64,000 nucleotides of DNA from Flavobacterium sp. JAS (lineage in GTDB: Bacteria > Bacteroidota > Bacteroidia > Flavobacteriales > Flavobacteriaceae), in the NCBI RefSeq assembly GCF_020991455.1, contig NZ_JAJMOX010000005.1, positions 347,034 to 411,033 of the forward strand, read 5' to 3'. A program made the position numbers and the translations under genes. The notes beneath the pieces were generated by a model. That model ran no database searches and was not told the DNA's origin. It worked only from the letters and a program-made list of their open reading frames with translations. Below are positions 46,601-55,637 of this stretch, piece after piece (position 1 is the stretch's first letter; every line of letters begins with the position of its first letter).

Positions 46601-47802
46601 CTATTACTATTTCTATCGCTAAATCAGATCTTGATAATTCACTGTTAATTACTGGAAACAGAGTTCCTTCTTTTTCCATAACTATTACCGATACAGGCTC
46701 CGGAATTCACAAAAAAGATCTAAAAAGAATATTTGACAGATTCTATCAGGTCAATAATGTAAATAAAGATTATTACGGAAGTACAGGAATTGGTTTAGAG
46801 GTTGTAAAAGAATTTGTGGAGCTGCATAAAGGAAGAATTGATGTCGAGAGTCAGGTCGGAGAAGGCACAAAATTTATGGTAACATTTCCTTTAGGGAAAT
46901 CTTTGTATAAGAAAAGTGAAATAATCAACGAGATTTTCAAAACCGAAAAAACTAAAAACCATTTTCTGACTGAATCTGTTAATCATTCTTCTGATGAAGA
47001 TGATGAAACAAATCAAACTATTGAAAATGATGTTGTCGAAACTGCAAAACCCTATACTGTTTTAATTGTTGAAGACAATCCTGAACTAAGAAATTATCTC
47101 AAGCATGAACTCAGCAAATTATATAAGGTTATTGCAGCGGAAAATGGTCAGAAAGGTTATGAACTTGCGGTTCAGAAATTACCGGATTTAATCATTACAG
47201 ACGTTATTATGCCTGTAATGGATGGATTACAATTGTGTAAAAACATAAAAGGCGATTTAAAAACAAGCCACATTCCGTTATTAATGCTCTCGGCAAAAGC
47301 AATGGTAAAAGACCGTTTAGAAGGCATAGATTCCGGTGCTGATATGTATTTGAGCAAACCATTTGAATTAGATATTCTAAAATCGAGTCTGGCGCAGCTT
47401 ATTACAAGCAGGCAAATCATGTTTAAGAAGTTTTATAGCGGAATCACCAAAGATGGCAAAGAAAAAACAACTTCGCTCGATAATGATTTCATTCAAAAAA
47501 TCCTGCATTTTATCAACGAAAACATTAGCGAACCTGAATTAACGGTAGAACTTCTATCTTCTAAAATTTTCCTAAGCAGAAGTCAGTTGTATCGAAAAAT
47601 AAAAACATTAACAGGCGTTTCGGTTAATGAGTTTATTAGAAATGTACGATTAGAAAAAGCAAAACAATTGATCGAAAAAGGAAATAATAACATCAACGAA
47701 ATTAGCTATAAAGTAGGATTTACTTCTCCCTCCTATTTCACCAAGTGTTATAAAATTAAATACGGACATTTGCCTACACAAGAAAAAAAGACAAAAGAAT
47801 AA
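43648..47802 (+). CDS. Hybrid two-component system regulator (HTCS) of PUL2
   Basis: This is a 1384-residue HTCS with the same order as HTCS1: signal peptide (MKNIKYILLCFF...LFSQ), a periplasmic double propeller of Reg_prop repeats (DKNGFIWIGTNGKGLYRYDG and later blades), a Y_Y_Y domain (about 720-795), one membrane helix (about 800-825), HisKA with His858 in NISHEFRTP, HATPase with GSTGIGLEV, receiver with Asp1185 in IITDVIMP, and an AraC-type domain at the end (about 1290-1380). Its sensor differs clearly from HTCS1, so a different oligosaccharide is expected. It lies 445 bases before SusC on the same strand, and a terminator at 47839-47880 separates the two. Confidence 0.95.
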   Translation: MKNIKYILLCFFSIINCLFSQGKFDSYQFRGIQETTTKRAISSIIQDKNGFIWIGTNGKGLYRYDGVNYFGYEYDKKPGSINSNFIYATFIDSNNNLWVGTDDGLCLYNRDLDNFTKINIGDVIRKGYDEPITVKTIIQDNNGNLILGTYGFGLFKLNIKTLKAALIPSKVLDKFNFLIKSSVKNKHGIIYLGTSYGLLELDLNGKLKQVYKDKFKREPLLDDIENLVIDKFGYIWLGTTESGLIKIKPETDNYQFESYAITKNKILSIIESSHDYIICGTENDGLLVVNYKGQVLQKYLHSKYNDFSLKSNSVWSLFEDKEKRLWLGYFNKGLGVFDKPNNKFNSLESQVNNDNSLQTGYVTSVLKDKKGNLLISNEGGGLDIYNLTNKSYIHVNKNNQSYYSGLDAADIQTIFIDSKQNIWIGSWDRGIYFLKNGTTRFINYNTANTSGLKSNRIFSFSEDSKGRIWIGTFIKGLHYFDNKSNTFIHCESKSFTDNALDNAFIRKVFVDSDNVLWIGTILGLYQVSLKDDSDFKVTNMRDAMFKDKTKYNSIQTILSIYESNDKTIWIGTDGEGLFNYNKKDKTFSNYNNFPGFKEKSVRAIISDNNGSLWISGGSGLTKLDFKNKKSTNFTKDDGLVDNDFNNNAVFKGGNGELYFGSYEGVNYFNPNEIKKTEKAPKLYFSDFKLFNKSVKPNEDSSPLTKVIAQTNEIVLNYTQSVFTIEYVGINYNYSKKNQYAYYLQGFEKDWNYVGNNRTATYTNLAPGDYVFKVKSANADGSWSNTPLELKIKILPPWWKTFWAYLLYTSILVFLIIYLNKIYQNRFKAKQAILLEKEKNIQSEKLNNKKLQFFTNISHEFRTPLTLIINPLEDILRSKNVSPEIHNKLKIVHKSSDRLSRLINELMDFNKLEFNKISLQAKKIEVVAFTQGIIGYFDEEAAARNITINFESAFEELEDWLDPKMLEKILFNIISNAFKFTPDNGSITISIAKSDLDNSLLITGNRVPSFSITITDTGSGIHKKDLKRIFDRFYQVNNVNKDYYGSTGIGLEVVKEFVELHKGRIDVESQVGEGTKFMVTFPLGKSLYKKSEIINEIFKTEKTKNHFLTESVNHSSDEDDETNQTIENDVVETAKPYTVLIVEDNPELRNYLKHELSKLYKVIAAENGQKGYELAVQKLPDLIITDVIMPVMDGLQLCKNIKGDLKTSHIPLLMLSAKAMVKDRLEGIDSGADMYLSKPFELDILKSSLAQLITSRQIMFKKFYSGITKDGKEKTTSLDNDFIQKILHFINENISEPELTVELLSSKIFLSRSQLYRKIKTLTGVSVNEFIRNVRLEKAKQLIEKGNNNINEISYKVGFTSPSYFTKCYKIKYGHLPTQEKKTKE

Positions 47803-47838
47803 GTGTCAAAAATATACCTTTAAATACAAAATACAGTT

Positions 47839-47880
47839 AAAAAAGAGCTTCGATATAAAAAATTGAGGCTCTTTTTTTTT
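47839..47880 (+). terminator. Rho-independent terminator after HTCS2
   Basis: AAAAAAGAGCTTC pairs with GAGGCTCTTTTTT (one G-T pair) around an AT loop and ends in a run of ten T. It lies about 40 bases after the HTCS2 stop, so SusC needs its own promoter. Confidence 0.85.
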
Positions 47881-48065
47881 GTAAGTCATTTTTTTCAAAA
47901 AGCATCCTAATTAATTGGAAACAAAAATGAACATATATAAAATATTATTTCTTTTTTTTAGACAAACTATAGTTTTTAAGTAATTTTTCTAGCAATATCT
48001 CAGTATCTCTTTTAATGCCTCAATTGCCTCTATTTAGCAATAATGCCGTGTTTAGCCTTTTTTTT

Positions 48066-48101
48066 GCATCATTTGTTGCAGAATATGCTTCATCTGTTCT
48101 A
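48066..48101 (+). promoter_or_regulatory. Candidate HTCS2 operator upstream of PUL2 SusC
   Basis: GCATCATTTGTTGCA (48066-48080) is repeated as GCTTCATCTGTTCTA (48087-48101), matching at 11 of 15 positions with a 21-base period. It lies at the same distance before SusC (about 150-180 bases) as site A does in PUL1. The sequence differs from the PUL1 sites but shares the core TTGTTGCA, as expected for a related but distinct HTCS. Binding is inferred. Confidence 0.4.
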
Positions 48102-48247
48102 CAATAGCACCCCACTAGATTTTACTTTCGTTAAGAAATATTTAAGAAAAAGTTTTCTTCTCATGACTCCAATTTTGAGCATGCAAAAAGACCCTTCTAT
48201 TGAATATTTTACAATAAAAACTAAACTAACTTAATCGACCAATTTTT

Positions 48248-51200
48248 ATGCAGAAAAGAACATTCAAAAAACTATTATGTTTAATAGTATGTATGTGGGG
48301 AAATTTTTTCTTTGCTCAAACTGTTAAAGGAAAAGTAACATCAGGAGGACTCGGCTTACCCGGTGTTGGTGTAATAGTACAAGGAACAAAAAATGCAACA
48401 ACCACCGATTTTGACGGAGGTTTTGTCTTAAACAATGTAGAGCCAAAAAGTACATTGATCTTTAGTTATATCGGTTACAAAAATGTGTCTATGCCAGCAG
48501 ACACAAAATCAGTGATGAAAGTCAATATGGTTAATGACCTTGAAAAATTAAATGAAGTAGTCGTAATTGGTTACGGAACTTCAAAAAGGAAAGATGTAAA
48601 TGGAGCAATTTCTTCCATCAAAGCTTCTGAAATTCAGGACAAACCTTTTACTTCTATCGATCAGGCTCTTGTGGGTAAAGCCGCGGGTGTAAATGTTACT
48701 CAAAATTCCGGTACACCGGGAGGAGGAATTTCGGTTCAAATTAGGGGAATTACTTCTATTAACGGAAATGAACCTTTATATGTAATTGACGGAACTCCGG
48801 TCTTTGCGGACAAAAACAACGATTCATTTTCATTTAGCGCATTAGGCGGAGGAAACGGACAAACTAAAAACTCAGCTTTATCAGGATTGAATATTTCGGA
48901 TATCGAAACTATTGATATTCTAAAAGATGCATCATCAACAGCAATATATGGTGCAAATGGTGCAAATGGTGTTGTTTTGATTACAACTAAAAAAGGAAAA
49001 AAAGGAAAATCGACTTTTGCCTATGAAACGTACATGGGAACTCAGCAAGTAACAAATTCAGTTGATGTTTTAAACCTGCCTCAATATGCGACTTATCAGG
49101 CTAAAATTTTCAAATTAAATGGTGAGCCAATTCCATATCAATATCAAAAACCTGATTTATTAGGAAATGGAACAAACTGGCAGGACGAACTTTTTAGAAC
49201 TGCTACAATGTACAACCATCAAATATCATTTTCAGGTGAAAAAGAAGGAACAAGATATTATACTTCTTTGAATTATTTTGATCAGGAAGGAATTGTTCTA
49301 AACTCTGATTTCAACAGAATGTCCATGCGATTAAACATAGATTCAACTGTAAAATCATGGCTTAAAATTGGTAACAATATGTCAATTAGTAAATCATCTC
49401 AACAAGTAGTTCGAAACGACGACAGAGGTGGTTTAGTAATGAATACGTTAAGACAATCTCCGGAATTACCCGTTAGATATGCTGATGGTTCTTTTGCAGG
49501 CCCTACAAGTGGTTTAGGTTCTTCGGCAAATGAGGCGACCAATCCAATTGCATTATCAGAATACAACAACGCAAAAACAGACCGTTATAAAGTCAACGGA
49601 AATGTATATGCTGATTTCACTCTTACCAAAGGATTAGTTTTTAGATCTGAATTAGGATATGATTTAAATTTTGCAAAAAGCAGCTCTTTTGCGCCTGCCT
49701 ATACTTTAGGAAATGTGTCTGAACTTTTGAACAAATCATTCAAACAACAGGATCAAAGCTTTTATTGGAGTTTAAAAAACTATTTGACTTATAATAAAAC
49801 CTTTAACGAGAAACACAATTTTACCTTTTTGCTGGGTCAGGAAGCGCAAGAAAGTCAATACGAATATTTAAGCGGTTACAGATCAGGTGATTTTTTAAGT
49901 AAAGATTTTACCAACTTAAATATAGGCGATATCGATACCGCCGTTAACGGAAATGGTTCTGGCAGATGGTCTATGACTTCTTATATTTCGAGATTAAACT
50001 ATAGCTTTTCTGACAGATATTCATTTTCAGCTTCTTTAAGAGCAGATGCTTCTTCGAACTTTGGACCTAATAATAAATGGGGTTATTTCCCATCATTTGC
50101 TGCAGGTTGGACAGTTAGTAACGAAAAGTTTTTTGAGCCTTTATCGTCTACAGTAAATTATTTAAAATTTAGAGCAGGTTACGGTTCGGTTGGAAATCAA
50201 AATATTCCGGCAAACAGATACCAAACCATTCTTTCATTGACTGCATCTCCATTTGGAGGCGTGTCTCCAACAATTGATAATTTAGGTAATCCAAATATTA
50301 AATGGGAATCACTTAAATCTTTTGATGTTGGTTTTGAATTAGGAATGCTTAATAACAGAGTAAAATTAGATTTTGATTATTACGTTAAACATTCTTCTAA
50401 TTTCCTAACCAAACAAATCAATGACGAGTCAAATCAAAGTGCACTTAATTATTATTTGAATACGGGTGAAATTGAAACTAAAGGAGTCGAACTTACCTTG
50501 AATACAAGAAATATTGTTACCGAAAATTTTACATGGGACAGTACCATTATTTTTTCAAAATATGATAATGAATTAACCAGTTTTCAAGGAGCTGGTAAAT
50601 CTTTATTAGGAAAAGTACAATTCGACTTATATAACGTGACCAGAACTACAGAAGGTCAGCCAGTGGGACAATTCTACGGATATGTTACGGACGGTTTATT
50701 TAAAAATGCTGCAGAATTAGCCGCAGGACCAACTCAGGAAACGGGAACAGGAATTGGTGATATTCGTTTTAAAGATCTTAATGGTGATGGAAAAATTGAT
50801 GCTAAAGATCAGAAAGCTATAGGAAGCGCAATCCCTGATTTTACTTATTCATTTACCAATAACTTCAAGTATAAAAACTTTAGTTTATCTGTTGTTTTAA
50901 CCGGAAGTCAAGGGAACGAAATCTACAATTTTACACGTCATTACACTGATGGTATTTATCCTGGATTTGGAGATCGATTTGCAAACGTGAGTACAAGGGC
51001 TTTAAATGCTTTTGAACCGGGAGTAAACGAAAACACAAATGAACCAAGAATTACACTTAATGATCCAAATGGTAATGGAAGAATCTCAAACAGATTTGTT
51101 GAAGATGGTTCTTATTTGAGAATTCAGAATGTTTCTTTGGGCTATGATTTACCAAGTCAGATATTCAAAAATTCTATTATATCTAAAGTTAGATTGTATG

Positions 51201-51352
51201 TCAATGTCCAAAACTTATACACATGGACAAAATACTCCGGTTTTGACCCTGCTTTAGGAAATTTAGATCAAAATATAACGCTTAGCGGTATTGATCTGGG
51301 ACGTTATCCAGTGCCAAGAACTACTTCAATGGGTTTAAATTTAGAATTCTAA
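48248..51352 (+). CDS. SusC/RagA family TonB-dependent transporter
   Basis: This is a 1034-residue outer-membrane transporter. The signal peptide ends FFFAQ. A carboxypeptidase-regulatory-like domain (about 25-100), TonB-box region (NEVVVIGYGTSKRKDVNG) and plug (QALVGKAAGVNVTQ...GTPGGGISVQIRG) precede the barrel, which ends TTSMGLNLEF. It imports the oligosaccharides produced by the GH10 and GH16 surface enzymes. SusD follows 60 bases later. It is clearly a paralogue of the PUL1 SusC, but the two differ throughout the barrel. Confidence 0.96.
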   Translation: MQKRTFKKLLCLIVCMWGNFFFAQTVKGKVTSGGLGLPGVGVIVQGTKNATTTDFDGGFVLNNVEPKSTLIFSYIGYKNVSMPADTKSVMKVNMVNDLEKLNEVVVIGYGTSKRKDVNGAISSIKASEIQDKPFTSIDQALVGKAAGVNVTQNSGTPGGGISVQIRGITSINGNEPLYVIDGTPVFADKNNDSFSFSALGGGNGQTKNSALSGLNISDIETIDILKDASSTAIYGANGANGVVLITTKKGKKGKSTFAYETYMGTQQVTNSVDVLNLPQYATYQAKIFKLNGEPIPYQYQKPDLLGNGTNWQDELFRTATMYNHQISFSGEKEGTRYYTSLNYFDQEGIVLNSDFNRMSMRLNIDSTVKSWLKIGNNMSISKSSQQVVRNDDRGGLVMNTLRQSPELPVRYADGSFAGPTSGLGSSANEATNPIALSEYNNAKTDRYKVNGNVYADFTLTKGLVFRSELGYDLNFAKSSSFAPAYTLGNVSELLNKSFKQQDQSFYWSLKNYLTYNKTFNEKHNFTFLLGQEAQESQYEYLSGYRSGDFLSKDFTNLNIGDIDTAVNGNGSGRWSMTSYISRLNYSFSDRYSFSASLRADASSNFGPNNKWGYFPSFAAGWTVSNEKFFEPLSSTVNYLKFRAGYGSVGNQNIPANRYQTILSLTASPFGGVSPTIDNLGNPNIKWESLKSFDVGFELGMLNNRVKLDFDYYVKHSSNFLTKQINDESNQSALNYYLNTGEIETKGVELTLNTRNIVTENFTWDSTIIFSKYDNELTSFQGAGKSLLGKVQFDLYNVTRTTEGQPVGQFYGYVTDGLFKNAAELAAGPTQETGTGIGDIRFKDLNGDGKIDAKDQKAIGSAIPDFTYSFTNNFKYKNFSLSVVLTGSQGNEIYNFTRHYTDGIYPGFGDRFANVSTRALNAFEPGVNENTNEPRITLNDPNGNGRISNRFVEDGSYLRIQNVSLGYDLPSQIFKNSIISKVRLYVNVQNLYTWTKYSGFDPALGNLDQNITLSGIDLGRYPVPRTTSMGLNLEF

Positions 51353-51412
51353 AATTGATAAAAATACAATTAACTTAATGATTCATAGTCATTAAAATAA
51401 AAAATAATAGTC

Positions 51413-52936
51413 ATGAAAAAACTTTTTAAACTTTTTATGATGGGAATGCTAATACCATTGCTGTCTTTGTTTTCCTGTTCTGATGATTTTTTGGATGCAC
51501 CATCTGAAAATCAATTAACGCCGGGCGATTTACCGGAAGGAGTTACCGCTTTTGACGGAATCGCTGAGAGTTTATATTTCAAACCCTGGTTTACTTTTAA
51601 TGATAAATTCCTAATTGCCGTTGGAGATATGTATGCCGGAAACGCTTTTACATTTGATGGTGCTTATGCTCAATTTAAAGATGCTCAGGTAACCTCACAA
51701 AATCCAATCCTGACAGAAGGATACGTTTCGTTGTTTTCGGTTATCGATCAATCCAATAATTTAATGAGTTTGGTTGAAGACAGAAAAAGCGAATTGCCTG
51801 AAGCATCTTATAAAAATGCTATCGCAATTTCAAGATTTATGAGAGCCAATGCCTATTTCTATTTGGTAAGAAGCTTTGGTGCTGTACCAATTATTAATAA
51901 AGCAGGAACGGCGGCACAACCAAAAAGAAATCTTGTTACAGATGTTTACAAATTCATCAAACAAGATTTAGAATATGCCATTGAAAATTTGCCTGCAACT
52001 TCAGTAAAAAAAGGATATGTTACCAAATTTGCAGCAATGGGGATTCTTGCAAAAGTGCATTTAACGTTAAACGAATATGGAGAATGTGCTGCGTTAACTC
52101 AGAAAATTATCGGAAATCAATATACTTTGATTTCCGATTACGGAAACTTATTTAGCAGTCCGGAGAATAACAATAGTGCCGAAAGTATGTTTGCCTTGCA
52201 ATGGAAAGCTGTTGCTACAGAATGGGGAACTCAAAATACAAATCAGGCTTATATAGTTCCAGGAGGCACCGGAATAACAGGTGGTGGAGACGGTTGGGGA
52301 GTTTACCTTCCTTCTATTTCATTGCAAAGCGGCTTTGAGCCAAACGATATCAGAAAAAAGAGCACAATCATGACAGATGGCGACTTTTATCCTGAGTTAT
52401 TAAAAAATCAAGGAGGTTTCAGGTATAAAAAAATATACTCCTCGACTGCGGCTAATTTCAGAAAGTATATTGTAGGTTCTGCGGCCGAAAGAAACGATGT
52501 ATTTTTTATGAGAACGTCACAAAACACCATTATACTTAGATATTCTGATGTTTTATTAATGAATTCTGAGGCGCTTTTAGCAGGAGCCGGTTCAACTACT
52601 TCTGCAGCTGCTTTAAGCTCTTTCAATGAAGTGAGACTAAGAGCAGGATTACCTGCAAAAACAGTACTTACAAGAGATGATTTATTTAACGAAAGAAGAA
52701 TTGAATTTGCACTTGAAGGACAATATTTCTTCGATTTAAAACGTCGAGGCCTGGCTGAAGCAACAGCAATTATTTCACAGCAAGAAGTTGGTTTTTATTC
52801 TGATGACGCCAGAACAGAATTGGTTTCCAGAAAGATAACTCCGGGAAGCAACTATTTTGAACTGCCATTACCGCAATCTGCTATTGATACTAATCCATCA
52901 TTATTAGAGCCTCCGGTTCCTTTTAACTTTAACTAA
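51413..52936 (+). CDS. SusD/RagB family glycan-binding lipoprotein
   Basis: This 507-residue lipoprotein (lipobox LFSCSDDFLDAPSENQ) has the SusD start C-S-DDFLD. AISRFMRANAYFYLVRSFGAVPI (about 140-160) is the conserved TPR-like helix pair, and FNEVRLRAGLP...NERRIEFALEGQYFFDLKR is the usual C-terminal block. It forms the lid of the SusC transporter. The glycan-binding protein gene starts eight bases after the stop, so translation is probably coupled. Confidence 0.95.
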   Translation: MKKLFKLFMMGMLIPLLSLFSCSDDFLDAPSENQLTPGDLPEGVTAFDGIAESLYFKPWFTFNDKFLIAVGDMYAGNAFTFDGAYAQFKDAQVTSQNPILTEGYVSLFSVIDQSNNLMSLVEDRKSELPEASYKNAIAISRFMRANAYFYLVRSFGAVPIINKAGTAAQPKRNLVTDVYKFIKQDLEYAIENLPATSVKKGYVTKFAAMGILAKVHLTLNEYGECAALTQKIIGNQYTLISDYGNLFSSPENNNSAESMFALQWKAVATEWGTQNTNQAYIVPGGTGITGGGDGWGVYLPSISLQSGFEPNDIRKKSTIMTDGDFYPELLKNQGGFRYKKIYSSTAANFRKYIVGSAAERNDVFFMRTSQNTIILRYSDVLLMNSEALLAGAGSTTSAAALSSFNEVRLRAGLPAKTVLTRDDLFNERRIEFALEGQYFFDLKRRGLAEATAIISQQEVGFYSDDARTELVSRKITPGSNYFELPLPQSAIDTNPSLLEPPVPFNFN

Positions 52937-52944
52937 CTTTTACT

Positions 52945-54048
52945 ATGATTAAGAAAATAACATATAGAATTATAATTCTTTTGGCATTGGCATCTTTTAC
53001 AGCTTGCCAAAATGACGATTCGACCAGTGCAAATATAGATGCAATGGTTGCTGAACCGGGAGATCTATTGAATCAGGCTTTTCCATTGAATAAAGTCAGA
53101 GTTGAAGGCGAAGGTTTAAAAGGATTAAAAAAAATCACGCTGGATAACAAAATTGATATCAGTTTCAATCCAAACTATAATTCAGATAAAGCGTTCATTT
53201 TTACTATTCCCTTTGATGAAAAACTAGGAAGCAGATTTGGTGTACAACCCATTACATTTATAACAGCAGCAGGATCAGTAACCAAAAACATTGAGATTTT
53301 ACAGCCAGTTCCCACTATCACAAAAACAATTCCGGTTGTTGCAACTCCGGGATTTCCATTGGAGATTGAAGGTACTTGGTTTTATAATATTTCTTCGATC
53401 ACTTTGGGCGGAAAAACACTGAGTTATACCCTAAAATCATCTACCTCAATTATCATCGGTTTACCATCAGATGCAGTTTCAGGATCAGAGCTTGTGGTTA
53501 CTACACCGGGAGGTTCCGCAAAAAAAACAATCAATTTTGCAACTGTAGTTCTTGTGTCTGATTTTGACGGAAACGGCAGCAGACGTGATTGGACTGCTTA
53601 TGGCGATATCGATAGTTTTAACGCTAATACTACAGGCGGCGCAACAGGCAATTATGCAACACTATCATGGGCAGGTTCTACAGCAAACGGTTACAACGGA
53701 AGCAGCGCTGGCGGTGGAGCTAGTTTCTTAAGCGCTTCTAATAATGATGCTTCAAAAACATTTATTGATATTGATGTAAGTGCAAATGTTGTGGGTGCTC
53801 AATTTGCTATTCAATTAAATACTATTGATGGTGTAAATTATGGCTATAACTTTAAAGTAACCGATGTAAACTGGACCACAAAGACCATATTATTGACTGA
53901 TTTTAAAGATAATTACGGATTTGGTTCGAATACGGCCGCAACATTAGATCCTTCTAAAATCAATGAAATTAAAGTCGGAATCGCTCAGGGAGATACACCA
54001 AATCCTAGCGTAATAAAATATGATAACATTAAAATTCGCTACCAATAA
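52945..54048 (+). CDS. Surface glycan-binding lipoprotein of PUL2 (IPT/TIG type)
   Basis: This 367-residue lipoprotein has signal MIKKITYRIIILLALASFTAC with the mature end CQNDDSTS, acidic as in surface lipoproteins. The first 195 residues form two IPT/TIG-like domains (VRVEGEGLKGLKKITLD; TIPVVATPGFPLEIEGTWFYNISSITLGG). Residues of about 205-367 form a beta-sandwich with VLVSDFDGNGSRRDWTAYG, resembling the carbohydrate-binding C-terminal domain of SGBP-B proteins. It should tether the target polysaccharide at the surface. A terminator-like hairpin follows before the enzyme genes. Confidence 0.8.
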   Translation: MIKKITYRIIILLALASFTACQNDDSTSANIDAMVAEPGDLLNQAFPLNKVRVEGEGLKGLKKITLDNKIDISFNPNYNSDKAFIFTIPFDEKLGSRFGVQPITFITAAGSVTKNIEILQPVPTITKTIPVVATPGFPLEIEGTWFYNISSITLGGKTLSYTLKSSTSIIIGLPSDAVSGSELVVTTPGGSAKKTINFATVVLVSDFDGNGSRRDWTAYGDIDSFNANTTGGATGNYATLSWAGSTANGYNGSSAGGGASFLSASNNDASKTFIDIDVSANVVGAQFAIQLNTIDGVNYGYNFKVTDVNWTTKTILLTDFKDNYGFGSNTAATLDPSKINEIKVGIAQGDTPNPSVIKYDNIKIRYQ

Positions 54049-54075
54049 TGAATGGTTTGCATTTTAATTTTTAAA

Positions 54076-54116
54076 CTTAAAAAAGAGGTTGTGGTCAAAA
54101 GCGACCTCTTTTTTAA
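54076..54116 (+). terminator. Terminator or attenuator between glycan-binding protein and GH10
   Basis: AAAAAAGAGGT pairs with ACCTCTTTTTT around a 13-base loop, with T-runs on both strands. It lies about 30 bases after the glycan-binding protein stop and 75 bases before the GH10 start. It should reduce transcription into GH10 and GH16, or stabilise the upstream mRNA end. Confidence 0.8.
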
Positions 54117-54189
54117 AAGTATAATAAAACAGAAATTATAAATGAGAATATTCACAATCACAAAAGGATATTCTATAATAAAATACAGT

Positions 54190-55581
54190 ATGAAAATTAA
54201 ATTTTTACTAATGTTGACTGGTATCTTCTTCTTTTTGAATTCTTGTTCAAAAGAAGACAACATAGCAGCTAATACTTTAGAAGCGCCTGTTGCAAACGCA
54301 CCAAAAGACGTGAACGATGCAGGTTTTAGAGCAAAATGGAATTACGTTTCACATGCAAAAAGCTATCTTTTGGATGTTTCAACAACTGAAAATTTTGCCA
54401 CTTTTGTCCCAAATTATAATGCAAAAGAAGTTACAGATTTAAACGAAGTTGTAGTAGGTTTAACCGGAGGCACGCAATATTATTACCGAGTTAGAGCAAA
54501 AAATGAAACAGAAACTTCGGGTTATTCCAATGTTATTAGCGTTGTAACTACTGGTACAAGCAACATTCCTGAAGATCCTACATTCTTAAAAGTAAAAGCA
54601 AATAAATTGGCTAATCCATTTTTTATAGGGATGGCAATAAAAGCTTCGCAATTAACTACTGGAAGTCCTTATGACATTATTTTGAAAAATGAATTCAGCA
54701 GTATTTCTGCCGAATACGAAATGAAAATGGATCAGATTTCTACCGCAAGTGGTGTTTACAACTGGACTGTAGCGGATAAAATTGTTGCTTACGGAAATGC
54801 TAATGGAATTAATGTTCACGGTCATGCTTTGGTATGGCATAATTCGGTGCCACAATGGTTAAAAGATTTCTCTGGTACTGATGCCGAATTTACTGCCGAA
54901 GTAAAAAAATACATTACAGATGTCGTTACTCATTATGCAGGAAAAGTAAAATCCTGGGATGTGGTTAATGAAGCCGTAGATGATAATGGCGGTGCTATGA
55001 GAAATACTATTTTTCTGCAACGAATGGGAGCCAATTATGTAAAAGATTGTTTTAAATGGGCAAAAGATGCAGCAACTGCTACTGGCGATAACTCATTATT
55101 GTTGTTTTATAATGATTATGCAACTTCAACTAATGCTCCAAAACAAGACAAAGTTTTTAGCATTGTTGATGATTTAAAAGCAAGCAATCTTATTGATGGT
55201 CTTGGTTTTCAAATGCATAACACTTATTTAACTCCAACAAAAGCTCAAATCGAAACTGATCTTAACAAAGCTGTAGCAAAAGGGCTGAAAATCCATGTTT
55301 CAGAATTGGATATACAAGTGAATCAATCAAATGACATTTCAACTTTTACAAATGAAAGAAGACTGGCTCAAAAAGAAAAATACAAAGAGATTGTAAAACT
55401 TTATAATGCACTTCCTGCAGCAAATAAATATGCCTTAACCGTTTGGGGAATGAAAGATAATGAATCCTGGATTCCGTTTAGCACAGAACTTAACCACCCA
55501 GGAAATGACTGGCCTTTATTGTACGATTCAAATTTTGCAATTAAAAGCTCTCATACTGGATTTCTGGAAGGCTTAAATTAA
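54190..55581 (+). CDS. GH10 endo-beta-1,4-xylanase lipoprotein with FN3 domain
   Basis: This is a 463-residue lipoprotein. The start at 54190 gives MKIKFLLMLTGIFFFLNSC, whereas the upstream ATG would add a polar segment. After SKEDN comes a fibronectin-III domain (about 30-120, LEAPVANAPKDVNDAGFRAKWNYV...YYRVRAKNETETSGYS). The GH10 barrel follows: HGHALVWHNSVPQWL, acid/base Glu in WDVVNEAVDD (residue 261) and nucleophile Glu in HVSELDIQV (residue 372). It lacks the CBM4 inserts of xylan-PUL GH10 enzymes. The acidic lipid-anchor region points to the cell surface. The substrate is probably xylan, although some GH10 enzymes also tolerate mixed-linkage glucan. Confidence 0.93.
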   Translation: MKIKFLLMLTGIFFFLNSCSKEDNIAANTLEAPVANAPKDVNDAGFRAKWNYVSHAKSYLLDVSTTENFATFVPNYNAKEVTDLNEVVVGLTGGTQYYYRVRAKNETETSGYSNVISVVTTGTSNIPEDPTFLKVKANKLANPFFIGMAIKASQLTTGSPYDIILKNEFSSISAEYEMKMDQISTASGVYNWTVADKIVAYGNANGINVHGHALVWHNSVPQWLKDFSGTDAEFTAEVKKYITDVVTHYAGKVKSWDVVNEAVDDNGGAMRNTIFLQRMGANYVKDCFKWAKDAATATGDNSLLLFYNDYATSTNAPKQDKVFSIVDDLKASNLIDGLGFQMHNTYLTPTKAQIETDLNKAVAKGLKIHVSELDIQVNQSNDISTFTNERRLAQKEKYKEIVKLYNALPAANKYALTVWGMKDNESWIPFSTELNHPGNDWPLLYDSNFAIKSSHTGFLEGLN

Positions 55582-55637
55582 ATTTTTTAAAACTATAATA
55601 CTTTACTTCAACTATTAATAAACCAAAAAATTAAATT

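Larger units (their letters stand above)
47803..48247 (+). other. Gap between HTCS2 and SusC of PUL2
   Basis: This 445-base gap holds the HTCS2 terminator (47839-47880), then an AT-rich stretch, then a direct-repeat candidate operator (48066-48101) about 150-180 bases before the SusC ATG. A short open frame at 48043-48234 has no recognisable features and overlaps the operator, so it is not called. Confidence 0.5.

Noticed and set aside
48043..48234. Short plus-strand frame before PUL2 SusC
   Set aside because: It overlaps the candidate operator and has no motif; more likely leader DNA than a gene.
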